64,000 nucleotides of DNA from DASVHS01 sp038244815 (GTDB lineage Bacteria; Acidobacteriota; Thermoanaerobaculia; Gp7-AA8): the NCBI GenBank assembly GCA_038244815.1, contig JBBRTB010000001.1, forward strand, positions 224,270-288,269. The letters are read 5' to 3'. Below the pieces are notes generated by a model. It was given only the letters and a program-made list of their open reading frames with translations, searched no databases and was not told the origin of the DNA. This document shows positions 7,854 through 15,230 of the stretch, piece after piece. Position 1 is the first letter of the stretch. Each line of letters begins with the position of its first letter. The translations under genes and the position numbers were made by a program.

Positions 7854-9074
7854 TCACTTCGAATCGAGCGGTGCGTCCATCACGTAGTCGGACTGGCCGT
7901 GGAGGTTGTCGGAGGGCCGGGCCTCCAGGACGCGCCGGAGAATGGGAGGGGTCACGAACGTCGTGATCATCACCATGAGCGCCACGGCGCTGTAAAGGCC
8001 ATCGCTGAGGATCTGCGTGGTCAGGCCGACCTGGGCGAAGATCAGGCCGACTTCTCCGCGCGGGACCATCCCCACTCCGATGACGACGCGGCTCAACCCG
8101 CGGCGCATGACCGCGAACCCGGCCAGGACTTTGCCGATGATTCCGATGACGGTCAACCCCAGCCCCAGCCAGAGAAACTCGCGTGCGGCGGGGTTGAACG
8201 GGTTTACGGTCTTCAGATCGATGGCCGCGCCCACGACGGCGAAAAAGATCGGGATGAAGAACTGGGCGACGTCGTGCACCTCACGCTCGATCTGCTTCCC
8301 TTTCTTCGTTCGGGCCAGCACCAGGCCGGCCGCGAACGAGCCGATGATCACGGCCGAGCCGATGCGCACCGCGATGTAGGCCAGCGCAAACGCGAAGATG
8401 ATCGACGCGAACAGAAGACCGCGCGCGATGTCGATCCGTTCGATCAGCCGGATCAGATATGGCGCCAGATACGAACCGACCATGATGGCCACGAAGACGA
8501 AACCGAAGGCGATCAGCAGAATGCGGCTGACGCCGATGAAGTTCAGCTCCCCTCCCTCGGCCAGTGTGCTGGCGATGGTGAGGATCACCAGGCCGATGAT
8601 GTCGTCGACCACGGCCGCACCGAGGATTACCTGCGACTCGTCGTCGTGCAGATGACCGAGGTCCGAGAGCACGCGCGCGGTGATCCCCACCGAGGTTGCC
8701 GTCAGCGACGCCCCCAGAAACACCGAGACCATCAGGCGAAAGCCGAGGAGGTGCCCGAACACGACCCCGCCGGCGAACGGCAGGGCCACACCGACGATCG
8801 CCACCGCCGATGCCGAGCCGCCCACCGAGATCAGGCGTTTCAGATCGGTCTCCAGACCGATGAGAAAGAGGAGCAGGATCACACCCAGCTCGGCTAGAAG
8901 ATGAATCGTCACGTCGTGGGGATCGACGAGTTGCAGTCCGGACACGCCGATGATCACGCCGCCCACCAGCTCGCCGAGCACCGCGGGCTGGCCGATGCGC
9001 TCCGCCAGTTCCCCGCAGATCTTGGCCGCGAGAAAGATGGCGATGAGTGCGATGAGAAAGTGGGCGATCGTCAA
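7854..9074 (-). CDS. CPA2-family cation:proton antiporter
   Basis: A 406-residue polytopic protein with about 12-13 hydrophobic segments and CPA2 features: LGELVGGVIIG near the N-terminus, LLLFLIGLETD, then VVDDIIGLVIL (the paired-Asp region of the ion-binding core). It has no C-terminal TrkA-N domain. It should exchange monovalent cations (Na+ or K+) for protons. The start is a TTG whose last bases overlap the stop of the upstream potassium channel gene (TTGA), a classic translational-coupling arrangement, so channel and antiporter are likely co-expressed. Confidence 0.9.
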   Translation of the reverse strand: MTIAHFLIALIAIFLAAKICGELAERIGQPAVLGELVGGVIIGVSGLQLVDPHDVTIHLLAELGVILLLFLIGLETDLKRLISVGGSASAVAIVGVALPFAGGVVFGHLLGFRLMVSVFLGASLTATSVGITARVLSDLGHLHDDESQVILGAAVVDDIIGLVILTIASTLAEGGELNFIGVSRILLIAFGFVFVAIMVGSYLAPYLIRLIERIDIARGLLFASIIFAFALAYIAVRIGSAVIIGSFAAGLVLARTKKGKQIEREVHDVAQFFIPIFFAVVGAAIDLKTVNPFNPAAREFLWLGLGLTVIGIIGKVLAGFAVMRRGLSRVVIGVGMVPRGEVGLIFAQVGLTTQILSDGLYSAVALMVMITTFVTPPILRRVLEARPSDNLHGQSDYVMDAPLDSK

Positions 9075-10033
9075 TCGAGTGCCCTGACCTCGTATTCGCT
9101 GAGTTTGTGGATATTCACGCTGATGACACCGTCTTCGCGAGGAGGGTTGAACATGCTGCTGAACGTCGCGCCCCAGACGATCTCGTCACCCTGGTACGAG
9201 GAGCGCGTGTGAACAGTCTGCGAGAACGTCTCGTCGAAACCATTCAGCATCACCAGGATCTCCGCTTCGCATCGCCGGAACGTCCTCTCGCTCTCGCCGA
9301 AGAAGGGACTGTTCTCGTCGATGGGATGCACGATCGTCCAGGCCAGCGGAAAGAAGTCCACTCTTGTACGCTCGAGCCCCAGGACGATGAACTCGCGGTC
9401 GGCGGTGCCGCCCACCTTTCTCCGGCTGAGGATGACCCTCGCTTCGAGCTGAACGATCTGGTTGCTCTTCTGATTCACGACCCGGAACATCAGGGCGGTG
9501 ATTCCCCGATACGGCGCGATGATGGCGTTCCCGCTGAACAGGATCAAGGCCGTGGGACGGGCAAACCGCGCGAACACCAGTCCGCCGATCGTGGCAAAGC
9601 CGAGCAGACCGACCAGCGACTCGAGGGTCACCAGAAGGTTCGCCGCCAGGTTGACCGGCGCGATGTTGCCGTAGCCGATCGTGGCCAGGGTATGCACGCT
9701 GAAGAAAAACGCGTTGGCCAGGCGCAGCGGCTGGGCCTCCGATTCGAATCCGGTGAGCGCGTGCGCGCCCGCGGAGACGTAGAGAACCGCGAACAAGGCG
9801 TTGGTCCCCAGGTACGCCCCGGCCACAAGGCCCAGGAACTTCGGCCAGGTGATCGTCAGCAGGTAGTGATACGCGGGGAGCGACTGCCAGAAGCCCAGTC
9901 CCTCGCGCCGGACGTTGAACGTGCCGTCGCGGTTGAGAAAGCGCCGGCGGCTTTCCCGGGCCACGACCGAGCCGAACCCGAGGTCGGCATTGATATCCTG
10001 CTGTTCCCTGACGCGTTCGTCGAGCGCGGTCAC
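9071..10033 (-). CDS. Inward-rectifier potassium channel (KirBac type)
   Basis: A 320-residue protein: N-terminal slide-helix region, two membrane segments (about 63-88 and 130-155) flanking a pore helix and the K+ filter TIGYGN (118-123), then a beta-rich cytoplasmic Kir domain (VNQKSNQIVQLEARVILSRR and following). Start is GTG at 10033. The 4-nt TTGA overlap with the downstream CPA2 antiporter suggests that K+ conductance and cation/proton exchange are balanced together. Confidence 0.93.
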   Translation of the reverse strand: MTALDERVREQQDINADLGFGSVVARESRRRFLNRDGTFNVRREGLGFWQSLPAYHYLLTITWPKFLGLVAGAYLGTNALFAVLYVSAGAHALTGFESEAQPLRLANAFFFSVHTLATIGYGNIAPVNLAANLLVTLESLVGLLGFATIGGLVFARFARPTALILFSGNAIIAPYRGITALMFRVVNQKSNQIVQLEARVILSRRKVGGTADREFIVLGLERTRVDFFPLAWTIVHPIDENSPFFGESERTFRRCEAEILVMLNGFDETFSQTVHTRSSYQGDEIVWGATFSSMFNPPREDGVISVNIHKLSEYEVRALD

Positions 10034-10061
10034 GCGGCCATCTTATTAGATCGGCGGCCGA

Positions 10062-10766
10062 TCAGCCCGCGTAGGCGATCTCCAGGACCACGTAGGAGAA
10101 CCTGGAATGAGGCACGACGATGTCCCGGCCCTGCCGGGTGATCGGGACGACCGACCAGTTGGAGACCGTCGGCTGGCCATAGGCGATGACGTAGATGCCG
10201 CGCTGCAGCTTCGGCGCGTTCGAGAATCCGAGTCCGAGTTGCAGCATGTCGTCCGGCGGCTGAGGCACCGACGGATCGGTATCGGGCCGCATTCGCGTGA
10301 AGACAAGCTGGAGTCCGGTCGTCGGTTCGACGGGTACGCGAAACGACACGGGCCCGCTGGCCTGGTCGCCATATTCATCGCGCCGGGCACTCCAGGCATG
10401 GTACGTCGGATAGGCGTCGGGCTGATAGCCGAGTGCCGGAAACACCACGTCGATCATGGCGCCCTCGAAAGTGTCGCTGGCCGAAGCCGCACGCGCCGAC
10501 GAACGGATCGTGACCTGAGCGTCGCGGCCGATGAAGCCGGCGTCGCCGCTGAGAAGACGCTGGGCCGGAGTCAGCCAGGTCACGGTGCCTTCCGCGGGCT
10601 CCGCATCGGCATAACCGGCGGAGAGGAGCGATGTGGGGAGATGTTGCAGTGCTCCGAACGCCATGGAGGGATAGGCAGTTCCGGCCAGGCCGGCCAGGCC
10701 GAGGGACCCGATTTTCAGAAAATCGCGTCGGGGGAACCGTGAGGACACAAAAGACTTATCGCTCAT
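10062..10766 (-). CDS. Tat-exported protein of unknown function
   Basis: A 234-residue protein from the ATG at 10766. It starts with a twin-arginine signal (FPRRDFLKIGSLGLAGLAG, Arg pair at residues 13-14), so it is exported folded and may carry a cofactor or assemble before export. The mature part is beta-rich (FRVPVEPTTGLQLVFTRMRPDTD, SRFSYVVLEIAYAG) with no recognised domain. An upstream in-frame ATG at 10832 would bury the Tat signal and is less likely. Confidence 0.75.
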   Translation of the reverse strand: MSDKSFVSSRFPRRDFLKIGSLGLAGLAGTAYPSMAFGALQHLPTSLLSAGYADAEPAEGTVTWLTPAQRLLSGDAGFIGRDAQVTIRSSARAASASDTFEGAMIDVVFPALGYQPDAYPTYHAWSARRDEYGDQASGPVSFRVPVEPTTGLQLVFTRMRPDTDPSVPQPPDDMLQLGLGFSNAPKLQRGIYVIAYGQPTVSNWSVVPITRQGRDIVVPHSRFSYVVLEIAYAG

Positions 10767-10847
10767 GCCGGTGATTTCACTCCAGTTGTGCGGAACCGGT
10801 CGCGATGGTAGCACGCGCCCGGAAGACCCCATGAAATATAGACGGCA

Positions 10848-12863
10848 TTATCGACAGGGTTCTGTGACCCCGGTCGCAGAAGGATCGACGGAGACGGGAA
10901 TGCCGCCGTTGCCGGGACTCAGCGCCTCCACCCCACCGACGACGCGAATCTGACTGCCGCGCGCCCGAAGGAGCGGATTGGCGCCTCCGACCAGCTCGTT
11001 CCCGGCGATCTCGAGACATCCGCCGGAAAGGCCGGCCAGGTCGATGTCGACGAGCGGAACGTCGCGAACCGCCGGCGCCACGAAGTGACTGCCGGTGATG
11101 ATGATCGAGGTCGTGGCGTGGCCGGAGCCGGACACGGAGACCGCGCTCGATCCGACACGGTCGACGTGCGAGTCGCGGATCGTCAGCGTCGCTCCGGCCC
11201 CGTCGCCGGCAAGAAACGAAATGCCGCCGCCGGCGTTGTCATGCACGCTCGTGTTGACGAACTGCAGATCCAGTCTCCCCTCACCGCCCGCGGTGGCCCG
11301 GACCAGTGCGGGTGCCGCGGCCGGCCGCGCCGGGGCTCCGATCTCGCAGCGGTCGAAGATCATCTGAGCGGGGTTGAACCGCTGCTCGATCACGATCCCT
11401 CCGCCGGCTCCGTCGAGGAACGCGCAGCGAGTGAATCGGATCTCTCCGCGCGCCTCATCGATGAGGAGCGCGGGCTCGAAGGACTTGTGGCCCGTCCGGC
11501 TGACGCGGACATCGGCGAACGTCGTGTCGATGAGGTTGTTCGCATTCAGTCCGACGCCGCCGTTGTCTTCAATCGTGAGATTCTCGAATGCCGACTTCTC
11601 GACGTGACGCAGGTACAACCCTGCGCGGCATCGAAGGTTCGTCAGCTTCGGCACATCTTCGGGGCATTCCTCGGTCGAAGCGACCGTGCCGCCGCCGGAG
11701 ATGCGCATGTTGCGCATCTGTACGCCCGTCGACTGCGTCACCCGGATGCCGTAGGACAACGCATCGCGGATCGTGCCGCCGGAATCGGGTTGGCCGGAGT
11801 CGCCGGTGATTTGAAAGCTCCCTCGCACTTTGTCGATCGTGATTGCTTCCACGAGCTTACCGGGAGCGACCCCGGTAGCAGTCACCCGGTCCAGAACGAT
11901 CTGAACCGAGGCATCGCGGATGAAAATGGCACTGGCGTTCGTCGTTTCGATCCACGACGAGCCGCCGGACACCGATACGCTGCTGACGTTCGTGGCCACG
12001 AAGCCGCGGCCGTCGCTCGTCGTGATCTGAAGCGGAGAGTCGAACCTGATGGATCCTTTCGAGTCGCTCAATGCCACGGCCTCGCGGGTGGAGTTGCGGA
12101 TCCTGACCGGCGAGCCGTCGTGGAACACGACCGATCCGCCGGTGCGCGCGCGAACGCCGATGCCGTCGCCGAAGTCGCCGCTGACCGGCACGTGATCGAT
12201 GCTGACGTTCCCATTGCCTCCGTTGATAAGAATGCCGCTGCCGTGATCGGCGGCGTCGAGGCTGCCGCCACTCCAGGTGACGGGGAACAGCGTGTTGCCC
12301 ACGTAGAGACCCCAACCGTCATTCGATGTCCGCACATACAGCTTGCGGAACGTGAGCGGGCCCTGCGGCCAGTCCGCACTCAATGCCACGCCCGTTTTTC
12401 GATCCGCCGTGACCGTCAGTCCGGCCACGGTGTTGTCGCCGGCGAGCGTGATCATGCCGTGGATGACGGGGCCGGTGCCCGTCGCCGCCGGAAGCGGCGG
12501 TGCATCGATCTCCATGTGGCTCTCGGCGCGCAGGACATCGAGCCCGAATGCGGAGCCGATCAGCATCTGACCTCGCTGAAGGGTCACGCTCTCTTCGTAG
12601 GGCGTGGGGGCTTCCGCGACGAAAATCACCTCGGACGGCCGGCTGACGGCGGTGGCCTCCCGGATCGTCGCGAACGGCCGATCGTAGCTGCCGCCGCCGC
12701 CGGCGCGATTGCTGTCCACGAAGATCACATGACGGCCTTCGGCCAGGGCCGGGCTGACGAGGCCGCACACCGTGACAGCGAGGCAAAGCAGTGCTACAAC
12801 GGCGCGGTGCTGGAAACACTGACGATCGACCACTTCACTCCTCACCAGGGCACGAATTTTCAT
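10848..12863 (-). CDS. Secreted right-handed parallel beta-helix protein
   Basis: A 671-residue protein from the ATG at 12863, with a signal peptide (hydrophobic VVALLCLAVTVCGLV, cleavage after ALA). The opening HVIFVDSNRAGGGGSYDRPFATIREA is the DUF1565/pectate-lyase-like entry into a beta-helix; many short repeats with Asn, Gly and aliphatic ladders follow. Such proteins are polysaccharide lyases, adhesins or structural surface proteins; no lyase catalytic motif was identified. The C-terminal helix of the adhesin at 15-22 kb opens in the same way. The first 57 nt overlap the divergent DUF6916 gene, so a later start is possible. Confidence 0.82.
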   Translation of the reverse strand: MKIRALVRSEVVDRQCFQHRAVVALLCLAVTVCGLVSPALAEGRHVIFVDSNRAGGGGSYDRPFATIREATAVSRPSEVIFVAEAPTPYEESVTLQRGQMLIGSAFGLDVLRAESHMEIDAPPLPAATGTGPVIHGMITLAGDNTVAGLTVTADRKTGVALSADWPQGPLTFRKLYVRTSNDGWGLYVGNTLFPVTWSGGSLDAADHGSGILINGGNGNVSIDHVPVSGDFGDGIGVRARTGGSVVFHDGSPVRIRNSTREAVALSDSKGSIRFDSPLQITTSDGRGFVATNVSSVSVSGGSSWIETTNASAIFIRDASVQIVLDRVTATGVAPGKLVEAITIDKVRGSFQITGDSGQPDSGGTIRDALSYGIRVTQSTGVQMRNMRISGGGTVASTEECPEDVPKLTNLRCRAGLYLRHVEKSAFENLTIEDNGGVGLNANNLIDTTFADVRVSRTGHKSFEPALLIDEARGEIRFTRCAFLDGAGGGIVIEQRFNPAQMIFDRCEIGAPARPAAAPALVRATAGGEGRLDLQFVNTSVHDNAGGGISFLAGDGAGATLTIRDSHVDRVGSSAVSVSGSGHATTSIIITGSHFVAPAVRDVPLVDIDLAGLSGGCLEIAGNELVGGANPLLRARGSQIRVVGGVEALSPGNGGIPVSVDPSATGVTEPCR
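12772..12800 (+). promoter_or_regulatory. Promoter of the DUF6916 gene, leaderless
   Basis: GTGACA (12772-12777) and TACAAC (12795-12800) with an exact 17-bp spacer form a good sigma-70-type promoter. The GTG start lies 6 nt after the -10 box, which predicts a leaderless mRNA. The promoter is inside the 5' coding part of the opposite beta-helix gene. Confidence 0.5.
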
Positions 12864-13106
12864 GTCACTTCGTCCGACGGTACCATCGAGCTGCGCCTGG
12901 AACGAGTGGCGGCGGTGATGGAAAGCGAGCGTGCCCGCCTCAAACGGCAGCCGTTCTCTCTTTTCTTCCTCGGGCCCGCGCAAACGCCGCTGGCGCAGAA
13001 GATCTATGACATGCGGCATGACGCGTTCCCGGAGCCGTTGCCGCTCTTCATCGTTCCCATTGGACGGACCAGGGACGGGTTTCAGTACGAGGCCGTCTTC
13101 ACGTAG
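12807..13106 (+). CDS. DUF6916 family protein
   Basis: A 99-residue protein from a GTG start with the DUF6916 pattern: N-terminal LETLTIDHFTPHQGTNFHV, a middle beta segment, then FSLFFLGPAQTPLAQKIYDM and LFIVPIGRTRDGFQYEAVFT. The family function is unknown; from general knowledge its members are found near microcystin-dependent-protein-like tail-collar genes, exactly as here (collar genes begin 510 nt away). Its 3' end overlaps the convergent GNAT gene by 8 nt and its 5' end overlaps the divergent beta-helix gene by 57 nt. Confidence 0.78.
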   Translation: MLETLTIDHFTPHQGTNFHVTSSDGTIELRLERVAAVMESERARLKRQPFSLFFLGPAQTPLAQKIYDMRHDAFPEPLPLFIVPIGRTRDGFQYEAVFT

Positions 13107-13611
13107 CAGCGGGCGGGGTCCACTTCATCAGAAGGTAGACGCCGTTGGTGTCGACCCTGGCGAAGCCGAGGCGTTCATAGAGGCGGAGCGCCGGGTTGAA
13201 TGCTTCGACGTGAATCGTCACCGGCTTTCCGGATGCCGCACCGCGCCCGAGCACCGCGGCCAGCAGCGTCGATCCGATGCCTCCCCCGCGCCACTGCGGC
13301 GTGAGGGCGACGTCGACCAGCCGGATCTGATCGCGCCATTCGTCGATCCAGAGCCGGCCGATGGGGGCGCCGTCGTTCTCGATGATGTTCCGTTCGCACG
13401 TCGGGTAGTGGATGCGGTAGTGCTCGAATTGCGCGGCGAACTGCTGATCGAGAAAGGCCTCTTTTTGTGCCGCATCAAAGGGAAAATGCTGCATCTCCTC
13501 CGCGCGCGTCGATGCGTAGAGACGCCGCATGAAGGGGTAATCGGCGCCGGTGGCGGGGCGGAGGGTGATCGCGCCGAAAGCGGCGCGATCACCCTTTTCG
13601 AAAATGCTCAA
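13099..13611 (-). CDS. GNAT family N-acetyltransferase
   Basis: A protein of about 170 residues with the GNAT fold: TLRPATGADYPFMRRLY at the N-terminus, the acetyl-CoA loop PQWRGGGIGSTLL, and the C-terminal NPALRLYERLGFARV. The substrate is unknown. It lies only 4 nt behind three tail-collar genes in the same orientation, so it may modify those proteins or simply be co-transcribed with them. The start is uncertain: the frame opens at a TTG (13611) without a clear ribosome binding site, and the first 15 codons lie in a perfect palindrome. Confidence 0.85.
   Translation of the reverse strand: MSIFEKGDRAAFGAITLRPATGADYPFMRRLYASTRAEEMQHFPFDAAQKEAFLDQQFAAQFEHYRIHYPTCERNIIENDGAPIGRLWIDEWRDQIRLVDVALTPQWRGGGIGSTLLAAVLGRGAASGKPVTIHVEAFNPALRLYERLGFARVDTNGVYLLMKWTPPAAT
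13563..13594. repeat. Perfect 14-bp palindrome at the GNAT 5' end
   Basis: GGGTGATCGCGCCG (13563-13576) and its exact complement (13581-13594) flank a 4-nt loop. On the plus strand a TTTT tract follows, on the minus strand it does not, so it is not a standard terminator for the minus-strand collar operon. It covers the GNAT translation start region and could control its translation. Confidence 0.75.
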
Positions 13612-13615
13612 GGGT

Positions 13616-14140
13616 CTAGGTGCGCGGCGGGAACACGCCCTGCAGAGCGATGTTGAAGTAGAACGTCACATACGGCTGCAGGTTGTTGTGAGGCTGGTCG
13701 CCGCCTGCTGGGGCGAGCGCGTTCGGGGACATCGGGACCAGATTCTGGTTGACGATGCTCTGATAGGCATTGATGCTCGATCCCCTGCCCAGGGTGTTGT
13801 TGGCCGGGTCTGGAGACTCGGAAACGTTCCGGTCACCGCGCAGGGTGTGCGCATGAGACGCCATTTCCGACTCCAGCAGCGAGACAGTGTCCGAACCGCC
13901 TGTCTCGCCCAGGTCGTGCAGAGAGAGCCCCGGCCCCTGGCCGGGATGCATCGGGGCGCGGCCTTGCAGGTCAGGCAGCGCGAAGTTCGACTTACCGTCC
14001 CCTCCATACGTCGTACCGAGCAGAGAGAACAGTGCCGTGTTCTGAGAGAGCGGCAGCAACTGACCGTCACACCATGCCCAACCCTTGGGAGCGAAGTTGA
14101 AGGGAAAAATCCGAATTTCCGCAACGAACGGATCTGCCAT
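13616..14140 (-). CDS. Phage tail-collar domain protein (MdpB-like) 1
   Basis: A 174-residue protein with the collar signature: FVAEIRIFPFNFAPKGWAWC, DGQLLPLSQNTALFSLLGTTYGGDG, and FALPDLQGRAPMHPG, then a variable middle and a C-terminal QPHNNLQPYVTFYFNIALQGVFPP. Chromosomal members are called microcystin-dependent protein and are thought to be secreted or surface trimeric proteins. Third collar gene of a three-copy run; a GGAG ribosome binding site precedes the ATG. No other phage genes are present, so this is not a prophage remnant. Confidence 0.9.
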   Translation of the reverse strand: MADPFVAEIRIFPFNFAPKGWAWCDGQLLPLSQNTALFSLLGTTYGGDGKSNFALPDLQGRAPMHPGQGPGLSLHDLGETGGSDTVSLLESEMASHAHTLRGDRNVSESPDPANNTLGRGSSINAYQSIVNQNLVPMSPNALAPAGGDQPHNNLQPYVTFYFNIALQGVFPPRT

Positions 14141-14188
14141 GGTTCATTCTCCTAATCATCGTTTTTCAGCAGTAGCGCCAACCAACTC

Positions 14189-14692
14189 CTATGTCGGAGA
14201 CGGGAAGATACCAAAGAGCGAGATGATGAAGTCCACGCACAGATAGGGTTGAAAATTCGAGTGTGGCTGACTGCCGCCGGTGGATGCGATCGCGGTCGAA
14301 GCCATATTGTCCGTCGGGTTTTCATTGATGTACAGGAACCCCGTCGTCGTTTTCGCTGGAACGCCGTTCTGCGGTGCGGACGCCGACCCCGGCGATGAGG
14401 TCGCCAGGAGTGGATGGCCATGGGATGGGATTTGATTGACCGTGAGAGTGATCTCTTCCGCGCCTCCGTTCTCAGCCAGGACGAAGCCGTTCCCCTGATG
14501 AATCGGCAGGCGCCCTCGAAGATCGGGCAAACCGAACGTTGATTGTCCGTCTCCGCCGTAGGTCGTGCCAATCAACTGAAAGAGCGTTTCGTTCTCGCTG
14601 ATCGGAAGCAACTGGCCCTCGCAAAACATCCAGCCGGCCGGTGCAAAGTTGCCGGCGAACATCCGGATCTCGCCTACATAAGGTTGTGCCAT
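14189..14692 (-). CDS. Phage tail-collar domain protein (MdpB-like) 2
   Basis: A 167-residue paralogue of its neighbours from the ATG at 14692: YVGEIRMFAGNFAPAGWMFC, GQLLPISENETLFQLIGTTYGGDG, FGLPDLRGRLPIHQG, and the ending SNFQPYLCVDFIISLFGIFP. The middle (about residues 75-130) diverges strongly from the paralogues while the ends are conserved, as expected if the variable part is the exposed binding surface. It is 48 nt upstream of collar 1 and 11 nt downstream of collar 3, so the three form one operon. Confidence 0.9.
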   Translation of the reverse strand: MAQPYVGEIRMFAGNFAPAGWMFCEGQLLPISENETLFQLIGTTYGGDGQSTFGLPDLRGRLPIHQGNGFVLAENGGAEEITLTVNQIPSHGHPLLATSSPGSASAPQNGVPAKTTTGFLYINENPTDNMASTAIASTGGSQPHSNFQPYLCVDFIISLFGIFPSPT

Positions 14693-14703
14693 GGTCGTCC
14701 TCT

Positions 14704-15216
14704 CTAGTTCTGGCTGGGGAAGATTCCTTGAAGGGCGATGCAAAATGACAACGTGAGAAATGGCTGCATGTTGAGATGGGCTTGTGACCCGCCGGCATTT
14801 GTGACGCTGGCGGGGCTCATGGCAACCAGGCTCGACGGCGAGCCATACGCCAGGCCCGGCGAACTGTCCGCGAGAATCGTCGCGTTCTGGGCGCTTGGGG
14901 GGCTGGCGTTCGCGCTCACGGAATTCGCGTTCAGGACGTGGGTATGCGTCGGCAACTCCGCGATCGAGAGCGTGTGTGCCTGCTCGCCTCCCCTCTCGCC
15001 GAGAGTGTGGCTGCTCCCGACGTGAATCGGGACCCTGCCGCGAATGTCGGGCAAGCCGAAATTCACCCGCCCATCGCCGCCGAAGGTGGTTCCCAGCAAC
15101 GAAAACAGTCCCTGATTCTGGTTGATGGGCAGAAGTTGTCCATCGCTGAGCGCCCACCCCTTAGGCGCGAAGGTGAAACTCATAATCCTGATTTCAGCTA
15201 GAAAGGGCTCGGCCAT
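14704..15216 (-). CDS. Phage tail-collar domain protein (MdpB-like) 3
   Basis: A 170-residue collar protein from the ATG at 15216: FLAEIRIMSFTFAPKGWALS, GQLLPINQNQGLFSLLGTTFGGDG, FGLPDIRGRVPIHVG, and the ending HLNMQPFLTLSFCIALQGIFP. Its strong AAAGGAGGG ribosome binding site lies in the 14-nt gap directly behind the stop codon of the giant adhesin, so it is probably translated from the same transcript. An upstream frame extension to 15273 overlaps the adhesin and is rejected. Confidence 0.9.
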   Translation of the reverse strand: MAEPFLAEIRIMSFTFAPKGWALSDGQLLPINQNQGLFSLLGTTFGGDGRVNFGLPDIRGRVPIHVGSSHTLGERGGEQAHTLSIAELPTHTHVLNANSVSANASPPSAQNATILADSSPGLAYGSPSSLVAMSPASVTNAGGSQAHLNMQPFLTLSFCIALQGIFPSQN

Positions 15217-15230
15217 TCTCTTTCCCTCCT

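Noticed and set aside
13616..15216. Prophage remnant based on tail-collar proteins
   Set aside because: No other phage structural, lysis or integrase genes are present; chromosomal collar triplets are a known separate group.
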